DNA of 64,000 nucleotides from contig JABSPK010000003.1 in NCBI GenBank assembly GCA_013214065.1, forward strand, positions 124,001 through 188,000, read 5' to 3'. The DNA is from Flavobacteriaceae bacterium (GTDB lineage Bacteria; Bacteroidota; Bacteroidia; Flavobacteriales; Flavobacteriaceae). Shown piece after piece: positions 26,384 to 35,912 of this stretch (position 1 is the stretch's first letter; each line of letters begins with the position of its first letter). The notes beneath the pieces were generated by a model. That model ran no database searches. It saw only the letters and a program-made list of their open reading frames with translations, and was not told the DNA's origin. The translations under genes and the position numbers were made by a program.

Positions 26384-28581
26384 AACTGTTTTAAAAACGT
26401 AATCTTGCTGATGGTCTGCGTATTGCGTTGCACAGGGTCGAACAAATCGGTCTGGGTGTCGTTCAATACCACGTAAATAAAGGACAAGGGCATATACTCC
26501 CAGCTTAAACGAACGTTCCAACGCCCTTGCTCATCGAAGCTGTTGTACTGGTAAAAGGTCGTCAATTGAACGCGCGGATTCAAAGCCAAACGAAGGTTCG
26601 CCGTATAGAGGTCGGTATCCAAGTCTTCATTGGTTACTCCCAAACCGTTGATGTTGTTGTTTTCATAGTTGGCGTTGAAGGCAATATGGGGCAGGGGGGC
26701 GTATCGCAACCCGGCCACCACTGAATTTCTGTTTCCGTTGTAAAAATTCCCGAAATCGAAACGTACCGAACCGGAAAGCTTTTTTGATTGATCCGAGTTG
26801 TACCGAAGGGTGTAGCGAGTGTAGTTGTACTCATCCTCGGCGATTTGTATCCCCAAGGGAGCAAAATCAAAATTGATATTTTGCCAGGTTGGGGTAAAGG
26901 AGGCTTCAACGAAACTGTTGTCCTTAAACCATGTGTAGATCGGGAAAATATAAATATTGGCCTGTTGAAAACGCCCGAAATCCTCCAAGTCATGAAAGTA
27001 GTTGAAAAAGACCCCGGGATCCCAACGTCGGATGAAGGGGAGTTTTTTAGGGCGCACAATGGCATAGCCCCCCGGACTATGGACCACCACGTCTTTTTGA
27101 AACACAAAACCCATTCCTGGATCGTAATCGGCACTGACGATATCCGAGACATATCCTAAGTAATAGGCATTGTTCGTGGTGGTTGCGGCGATCCGACCGG
27201 CGAAACCGGTATCCCCGGTCTGGCTGTCCAAAGAGGTCGTTAGGAGGTAGGTCAAGGTGACATCAGGTTTCGGACGGATCAGGCCATCGATTGAGAGGGT
27301 CGCGTTGTTGGTGCTTTCAAGACCCAAATCCCCAAAGGCATCGTCACGGCGATAGGTCACCATGGCCCCGATATTGTTTTCCTTACCATAATTCTTGGTG
27401 TATCGGGCCACTCCGAAGGTACTCCCAGGGCTATTGTCCGTTTCGCGCTGGCGTACCGCCAATGCGGCCAAGGTGCGTTTCTCGTTTCGATCGGTATACC
27501 GGGCCCCCGCATCCAAGGGAGCGGGACTGGCATTAAAGCTATTCGATAAACCGATCGTCCTACTAAAAAAGGGGCGTACCCTAAAATTACTGGCCCCTGC
27601 CCAAATACCGGAATTCTCTAAAAAGAACTGCCGTCGCTCGGGAAAAAATATGTTGAAACGTTCCAAATTATTCACGGCCCTATCGACATCGGCCTGGGCA
27701 AAGTCGGTATTGACCGTCAAATCGAGTACCGCATTCGGACTGATGGCCCATTTCACGTCGCCTCCCACCTTGGGTTCACTCAATTTGTTTTCCAAGGTAT
27801 TTCCTGATTTACTTTCGTCGTATTGGTATAGGGCGTAGGGTTCTATCCTGATATTGGCCGAAGGGGGCGGCACTTCCAAACCGGTTAATTTGGCGGCATA
27901 GATCATTCGGTTTTCGGAAAAGGATTGGGGAATGGCCGGAAAGACCGTTTTCTCATAATCTTTGCGCGCCAAACGGAAAAAAGTCACTCCCCATGATACC
28001 GGGTTGTCAGCTATGGGCTTGTCGTAGCGGATCGACTTGAACGGAATGGCGAACTCGGCGATATACCCTTCATCGGTACGTTGGGTGCGCACCCGCCACA
28101 AGGCGTTCCAATCCTCATCCCGGTTATTGTCATTGAAGTTCTGAACGTCTTGTTGGTTACCATACGGTGTGGTTTGGAAAGAAACCGCGTATTGTTTCGT
28201 ATTTTGGGCATCGATTTGGATACCGAACACATCGTTTTCAAGTCCATTGAAATCACGGCTCAAATCCTGCATCCGCACTCCTTTTTTACCCAATGAATCA
28301 CGAGCGAAAACCCCAATATAAAGGTTTTTATCATCATAAAGGATGCGCACTTCGGAGGGATTTTTTATCGGACCGCCCTGAACCGGTTCGACCCTAAAGA
28401 AATCGGTTATCGCATCGGCATTTTCCCAATCCCGTTCATTTAACCTTCCATCGACCGTAATCGTGCCCGTCGCTTTGGATGCTTTGATTTCGACGGGTTT
28501 TTCAGGAGGGGGAAAATTATCTGTCTGACCCCATAGTATCCGGCTAGACAACACAAAAATGATAAGTAGGGCAATCCTCAT
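26380..28581 (-). CDS. DUF5916 outer-membrane protein with N-terminal CBM9-like domain
   Basis: A 733-residue exported protein: signal peptide (ends near ILWGQ), a carbohydrate-binding-module-9-like domain (about 30-215, GTITVDGRLNERDWENAD and LYIGVFARD) and a DUF5916 beta-barrel region (about 250-733) with many alternating hydrophobic strands and a terminal aromatic Phe, typical of outer-membrane barrels. It begins five bases after the stop of the ABC permease at 28587-30011, so it belongs to the same operon. The role is unknown; the pairing with an ABC-2 exporter hints at surface or outer-membrane transport. Confidence 0.82.
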   Translation of the reverse strand: MRIALLIIFVLSSRILWGQTDNFPPPEKPVEIKASKATGTITVDGRLNERDWENADAITDFFRVEPVQGGPIKNPSEVRILYDDKNLYIGVFARDSLGKKGVRMQDLSRDFNGLENDVFGIQIDAQNTKQYAVSFQTTPYGNQQDVQNFNDNNRDEDWNALWRVRTQRTDEGYIAEFAIPFKSIRYDKPIADNPVSWGVTFFRLARKDYEKTVFPAIPQSFSENRMIYAAKLTGLEVPPPSANIRIEPYALYQYDESKSGNTLENKLSEPKVGGDVKWAISPNAVLDLTVNTDFAQADVDRAVNNLERFNIFFPERRQFFLENSGIWAGASNFRVRPFFSRTIGLSNSFNASPAPLDAGARYTDRNEKRTLAALAVRQRETDNSPGSTFGVARYTKNYGKENNIGAMVTYRRDDAFGDLGLESTNNATLSIDGLIRPKPDVTLTYLLTTSLDSQTGDTGFAGRIAATTTNNAYYLGYVSDIVSADYDPGMGFVFQKDVVVHSPGGYAIVRPKKLPFIRRWDPGVFFNYFHDLEDFGRFQQANIYIFPIYTWFKDNSFVEASFTPTWQNINFDFAPLGIQIAEDEYNYTRYTLRYNSDQSKKLSGSVRFDFGNFYNGNRNSVVAGLRYAPLPHIAFNANYENNNINGLGVTNEDLDTDLYTANLRLALNPRVQLTTFYQYNSFDEQGRWNVRLSWEYMPLSFIYVVLNDTQTDLFDPVQRNTQTISKITFLKQF

Positions 28582-28586
28582 TCCGA

Positions 28587-30011
28587 TCAGCTTAATATCC
28601 GTTTGGTCACCTGTTCCCTAGAAGTCACCATGCCGATAAAAAACATACCGAATGCAATTAAAACCAGTAAGGGCATCGCCCAAACTTGTTTGGTTGAACC
28701 GGGTCGGTACGTGAATTGGGGTAGGGCATCGTAGTCGGTCTGGGCGAATTCCTCGTTGTTATATAAAAAAGGAAGAAGGTGTTCTCGCCATTGTTCGGCA
28801 AACCGGACCACCTGTCTTCTGTACGATTCATAATCCGAAGTAGCCGTACCTGCAATGTGGTTCAGGTTTTCTTGGGCGATGATAGCCGGAGATATCCATT
28901 TGAAGCGACCGATCCATTGTTGTTGGTTTTGCAATTGGTTTTCGTAAGAATTGATCAAAGGTCCCATTTGGGATTTCAATAATTTTTGCGAAGCCATATA
29001 CCGATGATAAAATCCCCGGCTTTGGGTAGAATCGTTGATGGCATACTCTGGGTGGTCTCTAAGGAAATTGTCTAAGATCTCATCCTGTCTTGAAGTCATT
29101 TCGGCCTTCATGGTACGCATCTCATTGATCATTAGATTGCGAGAAGGCATAGGGTAGAGCGTATTGCCGAGTTGGTTCAGCACCGAAGGCATCAAAAGCA
29201 CGAACAATACCCAAAGTCCCAATAAAGAGACTGCGTTCTTAGCGGAGCTCCCGACCCACAAATTGACCAAAAAGGCCAGTGCGAACCAAAACATCATATA
29301 CCCCACGATCAAGCCCAACACCTGGAAAAATGGTGCTGGCATCCCCAAGGGATTTAAACCTAGCGTCAAAAAAACCAAGCTAAGTGTCGTGGTTACCAAG
29401 ACAACCAACCAAAAGAACCGGATGCTTAATTTTTGTAGGACCCATTGCCGTAATCCGATGGGCTGGGCCGCTAGTAAACGCAGTGATCCGCTTTCTTTCT
29501 CGGCGGATAAAACGTTGTATGAAAATGCGATGATCAATAAGGGCAACAAATACACGATAACAAAGGCCAAATCGAAACTACCGAAGAGCAATTGTACGGG
29601 ACTGGTCATCTCGGTAAAATTCAAAGCCGCGTCATCACCGCTGACGGTAGGTTTGACGTAATGGGTGAACATATCGGCTTGCCCTGTGGCGATAAACGCC
29701 ATGGGTTGAGGGGTCATGGCCGCAACCCGAAGGTGGTAATTCCCCACCGCCATGGGGCTGGTAGGTATGGTCCATCGCGAGGCACTTACGGCCAAACCCT
29801 GTTCTACCGAATCAAGCAATTTGAGCATCATGGCATCGCTTTCCTTCACTTCATCATGGGCCGAACCGATGATCTCTTTCCTTTTATCGACTTTATCTAA
29901 GCCGTTGTAGGCCGAAAAGCCGAATAGCAAGACGAGTACTAGGCTCAGAATCTGAATCCATCGACTTCGTAACAGCAGTTTCAACTCATATCTAAAATTG
30001 TATGACAGCAT
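28587..30011 (-). CDS. ABC-2/DUF3526-type permease (second subunit)
   Basis: A 474-residue membrane protein with a first helix at about 17-36, a large extracytoplasmic loop (about 40-165) and five further helices in FDLAFVIVYLLPLLIIAFSYNVLS to the centre, then a second large domain and a final helix near 440-462. The SAEKESGSLRLLAAQP motif after helix 2 is the hallmark of NosY/DUF3526 permeases. The ATG at 30011 is two bases after the stop of the partner permease. With it and the ATPase it forms a complete ABC-2-like transporter. Confidence 0.85.
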   Translation of the reverse strand: MLSYNFRYELKLLLRSRWIQILSLVLVLLFGFSAYNGLDKVDKRKEIIGSAHDEVKESDAMMLKLLDSVEQGLAVSASRWTIPTSPMAVGNYHLRVAAMTPQPMAFIATGQADMFTHYVKPTVSGDDAALNFTEMTSPVQLLFGSFDLAFVIVYLLPLLIIAFSYNVLSAEKESGSLRLLAAQPIGLRQWVLQKLSIRFFWLVVLVTTTLSLVFLTLGLNPLGMPAPFFQVLGLIVGYMMFWFALAFLVNLWVGSSAKNAVSLLGLWVLFVLLMPSVLNQLGNTLYPMPSRNLMINEMRTMKAEMTSRQDEILDNFLRDHPEYAINDSTQSRGFYHRYMASQKLLKSQMGPLINSYENQLQNQQQWIGRFKWISPAIIAQENLNHIAGTATSDYESYRRQVVRFAEQWREHLLPFLYNNEEFAQTDYDALPQFTYRPGSTKQVWAMPLLVLIAFGMFFIGMVTSREQVTKRILS

Positions 30012-30013
30012 GA

Positions 30014-31420
30014 TCAGTTGGTTTTTGAAGTAAAGAACAAGAGACCGAAAGAAGCGAAGAACCACAACCCCATCACTCCCATATTGGCACGGTTGTTTTT
30101 CATAACAGTACCCAATTCCGGTGGGTCATATTCAAAGGGAGGTAATTCTTTCCAAGTTTCCGCATCAGCGCGATAGGCCCATTCACCAAAGGAAGAGTTG
30201 TCCTTGAAGTTATCGTTCAAGAATTTCTGGGTAGCGATGCGGTAGTCTTCAGCAGCATCGGCGAAATCCCAATGGGTCGCGTAATCGGTATGGGCAATGG
30301 CCATACTCATGAATCGGGTTGGTAAAAAGGGGGATACGGCGGCAAGGTTACGATACACCTTTGATTGGTTTTCGAATTGCCCTTTTAAGTGTTGATAGTG
30401 CTTGAAATACACTTCCGCTTCGTGTTCTTCCCCTTTTTGCATGCGATAGGCATCGAAATTAAAGGGCAGTTGTTGCAGGCTGTCTACCCCATACTCTTGG
30501 AGCACTTGTTGTTCCAAAAGTTTGGCTTCCTTACTCCAAGGGTTGTGACCGTCTAAGCCTTCTTTTTTGTCTTTGAGGACGTTGGCCGCGAATTCCTGTC
30601 GGGTAGGATAGGGGTGCTTTGATTCGGCCAGGTTGCTTGCTGCCTTAAGTGCCCCGAGACAGGCCAATATCCAAATGCAAAGGGATGCCACTAGGGAAAT
30701 CCCTGATTTTTTGGTCAGCGATGAGACCAACAACACCAAATTGATGAAAATGATGTAATAGACCAGGTACACCACGAGCATGGTCATGAGGGAACTCCAA
30801 TCAAACACCCCAAAATCGTTAAGGTTGCTCAAAATCAGCCCAGCAATAAGAAACACCGCCGAACTAAGGATGAGAATCGGAACGAAAAGCGCCAACCACT
30901 TCCCCAACACCCACCTCCAGACCGAAATCCCCTGACTTTTCAATAAGGTCATGGTCCCCATTTCGCGTTCCTTGGTAAAGGCATTGTATCCTAGAAGAAT
31001 GATCAATAAGGGAATAATGAACAATAGGATGAAGTCGGGTGTTAGATCACCGAAACGAGCCAAGCCGGTCTGATCTGCCGCAGCACTGAATTGGGCTTCA
31101 TTTCGTTTATGGGCTTCCAAAAAAATAGAGGTGCCCGCATATTTATCTACGCCTTGATCCACCAAGGACAAAGGGTATTTGGGTTTAAAGGCATAAGTGC
31201 CGTAATGGGCGGCCGAATGCGGGTTTTTCTCCCCTTGATTATCCCAAATATCACGTTCTGCCATTTTGGTGACGGCATACTGTTCATTGACGTTTTGATA
31301 TTGTCGGGCACTAATCCAAACCGCTACCCCTAAAAGCAGTAATACGATCACGAGGGCGATTTTAACCCGCCCTTCACGAAAGAGTTCTTTACTTTCCTTA
31401 AGCCATGTTTTTTTGATCAT
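30014..31420 (-). CDS. ABC-2/DUF3526-type permease (first subunit)
   Basis: A 468-residue partner of the downstream permease, same topology: helix at about 20-37, loop with QGEKNPHSAAHYGTYAF, FTKEREMGTMTLLKSQG after helix 2, a cluster of helices to about 290, a soluble domain, and a last helix at about 445-464. Its start overlaps the ATPase stop by four bases (ATGA). DUF3526 pairs in other bacteria are often linked to TonB receptors, as here. Confidence 0.85.
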   Translation of the reverse strand: MIKKTWLKESKELFREGRVKIALVIVLLLLGVAVWISARQYQNVNEQYAVTKMAERDIWDNQGEKNPHSAAHYGTYAFKPKYPLSLVDQGVDKYAGTSIFLEAHKRNEAQFSAAADQTGLARFGDLTPDFILLFIIPLLIILLGYNAFTKEREMGTMTLLKSQGISVWRWVLGKWLALFVPILILSSAVFLIAGLILSNLNDFGVFDWSSLMTMLVVYLVYYIIFINLVLLVSSLTKKSGISLVASLCIWILACLGALKAASNLAESKHPYPTRQEFAANVLKDKKEGLDGHNPWSKEAKLLEQQVLQEYGVDSLQQLPFNFDAYRMQKGEEHEAEVYFKHYQHLKGQFENQSKVYRNLAAVSPFLPTRFMSMAIAHTDYATHWDFADAAEDYRIATQKFLNDNFKDNSSFGEWAYRADAETWKELPPFEYDPPELGTVMKNNRANMGVMGLWFFASFGLLFFTSKTN

Positions 31421-32133
31421 ATCGTTTGATTTTCATAGTTCATTGTTTCTAAATACGCCTTTTCCAATTGGCTTAATGAAATATCCTTGACCACGAATTC
31501 CTGTTTTAATTGTCCATCCTTCATCATTCCTATACGGGTCCCGATTTCCTTGGCGCGAAAAAGATCGTGGGTTGCCATTAAAGTGGCCACCCCTTTATCA
31601 CGAAGTTTTTGGAGTAATTGCCCGAATTCGTTGCTGGCCTTTGGGTCTAGGCCTGATGTAGGTTCATCCAATAACAGAACCTTGGCTTCTTTCGCGAGTG
31701 CAATGGCAATACCAACCTTTTGCCGCATTCCTTTAGAGAAGGTCGAAATACGCTTTTCGAATGCCTCAGCTTGTAATCCAGCTTCGGTTAGAAACGCTTC
31801 CAAACTGTCTTTGGAAAGCTTTTTGCCTGCAATCCCTGAAAAGTAATCCAGGTTTTCAAGGGCGGTCAAGTTGGGGTATAGCATCAGATTTTCAGGGATG
31901 TAGGCCAAAAACCGTTTGGTTTCTTTCGGGTGTTCCGCTACATGGAGCTGGTTAATGAAGGCATTGCCTGAACTCGGGGCAATGAACCCAAGAAGAAGGT
32001 TGATGGTAGTGGTTTTTCCGGCACCATTGGCGCCGAGTAGGCAATAGATTTCGCCTGCATTGATATGGAGGTTCAATCGATCTAGGGCGGTATGCCCATC
32101 GAATGACTTCGTCAGGTTGTCTGTGTGAATCAT
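31417..32133 (-). CDS. ABC transporter ATPase, NosF/CcmA-like
   Basis: A 238-residue ATPase with Walker A GANGAGKTT (34-42), signature FSKGMRQKVGIA and Walker B VLLLDEPTSGLDP. The ATG at 32133 gives the usual MIHTDNLTKSF start; the longer frame to 32184 adds no family sequence. It is coupled to the two DUF3526 permeases, and follows the TonB receptor, lipoprotein and small CELC protein genes on the same strand. Likely role: ATP-driven export or insertion of a metal-related factor; direction and substrate are inferred only. Confidence 0.88.
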   Translation of the reverse strand: MIHTDNLTKSFDGHTALDRLNLHINAGEIYCLLGANGAGKTTTINLLLGFIAPSSGNAFINQLHVAEHPKETKRFLAYIPENLMLYPNLTALENLDYFSGIAGKKLSKDSLEAFLTEAGLQAEAFEKRISTFSKGMRQKVGIAIALAKEAKVLLLDEPTSGLDPKASNEFGQLLQKLRDKGVATLMATHDLFRAKEIGTRIGMMKDGQLKQEFVVKDISLSQLEKAYLETMNYENQTI

Positions 32134-32210
32134 TTTGTTTTCTATGAAGGGTGCATGCAATAGGTCATGACCGGAATGGGCCATGGATAAGCGTCATAAA
32201 TACAATAGGA

Positions 32211-32531
32211 TCAGAGGGTATGTGGTGGACCCCTTTGTGGCACTTCTCCGTTGTATTGGGGATGGTAGGGTACAGCCAGGGGCGGTTGTAATTGGAAAAG
32301 AATGAAAAAGGCCAGTAGCGCAAAGGACCAGGCCCACAACTGTAACGGGGGAGGGGTTAAAAGCGAACAGAGTTCACAGTGTGACTCCCCGTATTTTGTT
32401 GTAGAAGCTTCATCGGAGACTGATGAAATCGCTTCGTGGCCATGTTCGGTAAAGCTATGTAGAACCAATGCGACCGATTGTGAAAGAAACACAACGGTCA
32501 GCACGATTGCAAAAAACCTTTTAGAAACCAT
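32211..32531 (-). CDS. Small membrane protein with HCELC motif (downstream copy)
   Basis: A 106-residue protein with an N-terminal hydrophobic segment (about 6-24), a His/Cys loop (FTEHGHE, then SHCELCSLL near residue 52) and a second helix (about 68-84). The short TM-plus-HCxxC design recalls DUF2946-like proteins placed beside copper or zinc genes. It resembles the protein encoded at 35913-36215, which also has CELC next to a His-rich stretch. The ATG at 32531 is preferred to a GTG one codon earlier. Probable envelope metal handling. Confidence 0.68.
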   Translation of the reverse strand: MVSKRFFAIVLTVVFLSQSVALVLHSFTEHGHEAISSVSDEASTTKYGESHCELCSLLTPPPLQLWAWSFALLAFFILFQLQPPLAVPYHPQYNGEVPQRGPPHTL

Positions 32532-32546
32532 CACGGCCTTAACGAA

Positions 32547-32573
32547 TTAGGGAGCGGCATGGCCACTCCCTAA
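32547..32573. terminator. Hairpin between the lipoprotein gene and the small HCELC gene
   Basis: A near-perfect 12-bp stem (on the minus strand TTAGGGAGTGGC with GCCGCTCCCTAA, one G-T pair) around a CATG tetraloop. There is no T-run after it on either strand, so it may be an attenuator, an mRNA-stabilising hairpin or a weak terminator that lets the outer-membrane genes be expressed more than the ABC genes. Confidence 0.45.
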
Positions 32574-32653
32574 TAAATGTATTGAAAAAGTTCACTGTCA
32601 CAGTTTCCTTAACGCTTTTTAACATTGCGTTTGGAGGGTGTGATGTGTGCTTT

Positions 32654-33277
32654 TTATTGGATGTTCAACACAAAAGTCAAGTTGAAATCCGTGTCACCAT
32701 CATTAGCACCTGAAGTAGCTGTTTTAACATCAGGTTGGTGTTGCAAACGTGCAGTAAACGATCCTCCGGCAACGGTATTGGCACCGGTAGTCCAAGTGGT
32801 GTTCAAACCAAGTGGGTTACCGTTACCATCTTGATCATTGTAATTGATCGCATCCGAAGCGGTATCCACATTACCATCTCCTGTTGGATTGGCAAAGGCA
32901 TCGGTAGTAAAGCTAAAGAAGAACTGGTGTTCGTCATCCTCATCAGCGATTTCTTCACCGATATCCTCACCTGGGGTCTCCAAGTTGTTGAAAATTTCAA
33001 AGGTTAGGGTGTAGGTGGTGTTCGGGCTCAAAGTAATACCTGTAGGATCTACAACTAGATCTTGGATTCCTTCGCCATCGGGATCTTGGGCAGTAGCGCG
33101 AACCACGTCAGTGGCATCGGCCGTATTGGTAAACACCAAAGCTACATCGGTGATGACTTCCAGTTCGTTTTCTTCTTCAGGTGCGGCATCATCGTCATCA
33201 CTACAGCTGACCACGGCTACGGCTAAGAAGAAAAGGGCCATCCATCGGAAATTTCTAAGTTGTTCAATCTTTTTCAT
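32654..33277 (-). CDS. Acidic surface lipoprotein near the TonB receptor
   Basis: A 207-residue lipoprotein (AVAVVSC, Cys25) followed by an acidic SDDDDAAPEEENE stretch, the lipoprotein-export-like signal used by Bacteroidota to send lipoproteins to the cell surface. The body is beta-rich with LVFTNTADATDVVRA, NTTYTLTFEIFNN, EDDEHQFFFSF and a Thr/Asn-rich tail. Related flavobacterial proteins sit beside TonB receptors of this type, as I recall. It is likely a surface partner that captures the ligand and passes it to the receptor. Confidence 0.78.
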   Translation of the reverse strand: MKKIEQLRNFRWMALFFLAVAVVSCSDDDDAAPEEENELEVITDVALVFTNTADATDVVRATAQDPDGEGIQDLVVDPTGITLSPNTTYTLTFEIFNNLETPGEDIGEEIADEDDEHQFFFSFTTDAFANPTGDGNVDTASDAINYNDQDGNGNPLGLNTTWTTGANTVAGGSFTARLQHQPDVKTATSGANDGDTDFNLTFVLNIQ

Positions 33278-33407
33278 GGTTTCTTGTTTTAAAAGGATTT
33301 AATTGTTTTAGTTTAAAAATATATATGTAAAAATAAGCTGTAATTGTTTGTGTTCAAGGGGCGCGGCTATCTTTTGTCGTTGTTTTCCTGTAATTTTCCA
33401 TTTCGTT

Positions 33408-35819
33408 TTATTTTGATGATTTTATTTGATAATTCAATGAAAAAAGGACATTCCTACCCGGTTCATCAGCAAAATAACGGAGTTCATTGAGGTAATCGCG
33501 ATAGCTGGTATTGAATAGGTTTTGTATCGAGATACCCCCATTCAGGTTTTTCCAACTAAAATTCCAAGAAAGATCGACCAAGAAGTAGCCTTCCGGAGCA
33601 TCCGTAAAGTCGAAAATTTCAGAATCGGAAGTGATGACCGCAGATCCATCTACTAGGCTTTCTACGGTGACCGTACGAGGTGCCTGGAATTGATTGAAAA
33701 TATATCGGGGCCGCAGCGACCATTTTGAGGTGTCGAATTTCCAGAACCTGCCTTGGTCCCATTGCATCTCATAACTCATGGAAACGGGGGGCTGGTTGAT
33801 CAGGGGTTCGTCATCACCGGTATTCCGTGACCACAGATAGTTGAAGCCGAAAGTACCCGTTAATTGCGATGACCATTCCCTCTTCCAGCTATAGTCCACC
33901 CCCAAAAATAAGGCATCCACTTGATTGTAAATGAACGCTGTGGTCGGTCCCCTGACTGTTCCGGAAACCCCAATGGGCCGGTCGAAAATGTAATTTTGGA
34001 TGAAATGGGAATAAGCCGTCACTTTATGGGAGTTCCCATTTTTTCCGGTTTGGAATTCGTTGATGAACTTATATCCCCGTTCCGGTTCGACATCACTATC
34101 GTCAAGAGGAATCACCTCATTGGTGCTGATCGGAATCGGGTCGTTGGTTTCCGTATACCGTAACAACCCGTAAACCAGCCGAAAGCCTTCTTGTCCAAAA
34201 CTGAATAATTCGGCTACGTTCGGTGTTCGCCATGCCGTACCAAGATTGGATCGGAAGGTACTGTTGTCGGAAAGCTGACGTACAAACCCCAAAGAAGCGG
34301 TAATATTCGTAAAACTGTAATCGTCACGGAAAATATCTTGATTGGTTTCACGACCGCGAACGTCATTGGTCTCAAAATCAAAACGTACCCCGGCCTCAAA
34401 CGTATTTTTACCAACATCAAGACTCTCAACGGCAAAGGCGCTGAAACGATCCGTATTATAATTGGGGATAAAAGGGGTGGTCTGGGTCCCAGGGTTGTTG
34501 TCGTTGTTCTGGCTGAAATATTGCAAGCCTACCAAGCCATCTAAGCCGTGCCATTTGGGGTGTTTCCATTCCAACTGGTAGTCGTAGGTCAGCAAATCCA
34601 AATCGATTATGGGCAATTCGGAATTACGCCGTACATCAAATTCATCCCTTTTGTTCAATTGGACCCCTCCGGTCAAGGTTAATTTTCCTGTATCGGAATA
34701 ATACCAATTCACTTCGGCCTTGGCCAAATGGTGTTGGGTGGTTTGGTTGGGCTCATTGATGTCATAAGAAAAGGGGTTGGTCGGCACTGGCGTTTCCGCA
34801 CCGAAGGCTCTAATGATCGCTTCAGGACTACTGACAAAGGAAGCACGCAAAACTGCCAAGTTCTGATCGACAAAACTATAATGTACTTTGAAATCCCACT
34901 TATCCCTATGGTATAAAACCCCCATAGCGAAGGCTTTTTCTTCTTTGCCCGAATTCGTCAAATTGTAGTCTGGGGATTTACGATCACCGATACGCGCATA
35001 GGAGCCATTGGCATAATAACTCCAATAATCACCACCTTGCCCGACTTCGAAATTAGCGTTATAACCACGCCCATTGGTTTGATACCCCGTTCCGAAACCA
35101 CCATATAACGGATTGTTCAACAATAAGGGGTTGGGTTCGACGATAATCGCGCCACCAAGGGCCTCGGGGCCATAGCGAACGCCTGCCGCCCCTTTGATAA
35201 CCGTTATGCTGTTGGCCGCATTGATATCGATTTCAGGGGCATGATCCGTGCCCCAGTTTTGAAAGCCATGTTTTAGACCATTGTTAAGCACCAAAATCCG
35301 ATTTCCATAAAGTCCGTGAATTACGGGCAATTGGACATTGGTGCCGGTCGAAAGAAAGGTCACACCCTGTTCTTTAGCCAACACCGCAGCTAACGATTGG
35401 GTGGGATTGCTCGCTATTTCAGTCTTGCCGACGGTAACTTGTGATATGGTTTCCGTTCCTTTTTCTTTGAGACGTTCTGCCTGGATGGTCACCTCATCCA
35501 AATTGGTCACTTCTTGGGTCAAATAGAAGTGGAACTCGGAGTCGTGTTCATGATCCTTGGTTGAATCAGCGTAACCGATGCAAGAAATGATAAGCGTTTG
35601 TTTATCGCTACAAAGGCCTTCCAATTTGAAGTTTCCATCCAAATCGGAAGTAGTGTATTGTTCAAGTCCTTCGACCTGAATTACCGCACTTGGAACCGGT
35701 TGGTTGGTTTCCGAATCCAAGATTTGACCGCTAATGGTTTTGTCGCAGCCAGAGGTTTGTGATGCCATCGGCAGGTAACCGAAAAGCACGGATAAAGTGA
35801 TGAGAAGCTTGAGCTTCAT
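33408..35819 (-). CDS. TonB-dependent receptor, ZnuD-like (candidate metal uptake)
   Basis: An 803-residue outer-membrane receptor: signal peptide (ends near PMASQ), a CarboxypepD_reg-like domain (about 25-110), a plug (about 125-240) and a 22-strand barrel ending GRNVLFSLNYQ. The plug has LPVIHGLYGNRILVLNNG and NWGTDHAPEIDIN; the DHA triplet after a Ser/Gly/Trp segment is seen in ZnuD-type zinc receptors. A His cluster (DHEHDSEFHFYL) lies in the N-terminal domain. Neighbours are two HCELC small proteins and an ABC-2 transporter. I infer zinc, or possibly copper, uptake; no operator like those at 5535 or 16683 is seen before it. Confidence 0.85.
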   Translation of the reverse strand: MKLKLLITLSVLFGYLPMASQTSGCDKTISGQILDSETNQPVPSAVIQVEGLEQYTTSDLDGNFKLEGLCSDKQTLIISCIGYADSTKDHEHDSEFHFYLTQEVTNLDEVTIQAERLKEKGTETISQVTVGKTEIASNPTQSLAAVLAKEQGVTFLSTGTNVQLPVIHGLYGNRILVLNNGLKHGFQNWGTDHAPEIDINAANSITVIKGAAGVRYGPEALGGAIIVEPNPLLLNNPLYGGFGTGYQTNGRGYNANFEVGQGGDYWSYYANGSYARIGDRKSPDYNLTNSGKEEKAFAMGVLYHRDKWDFKVHYSFVDQNLAVLRASFVSSPEAIIRAFGAETPVPTNPFSYDINEPNQTTQHHLAKAEVNWYYSDTGKLTLTGGVQLNKRDEFDVRRNSELPIIDLDLLTYDYQLEWKHPKWHGLDGLVGLQYFSQNNDNNPGTQTTPFIPNYNTDRFSAFAVESLDVGKNTFEAGVRFDFETNDVRGRETNQDIFRDDYSFTNITASLGFVRQLSDNSTFRSNLGTAWRTPNVAELFSFGQEGFRLVYGLLRYTETNDPIPISTNEVIPLDDSDVEPERGYKFINEFQTGKNGNSHKVTAYSHFIQNYIFDRPIGVSGTVRGPTTAFIYNQVDALFLGVDYSWKREWSSQLTGTFGFNYLWSRNTGDDEPLINQPPVSMSYEMQWDQGRFWKFDTSKWSLRPRYIFNQFQAPRTVTVESLVDGSAVITSDSEIFDFTDAPEGYFLVDLSWNFSWKNLNGGISIQNLFNTSYRDYLNELRYFADEPGRNVLFSLNYQIKSSK

Positions 35820-35912
35820 TGTTATTTTTAGTCTAATATTTTGAGGAATGATGATCGTGGATTTGGCAATCCAATGATCATTTTCGAAACATTACGGAAA
35901 TCGAGATGGACG

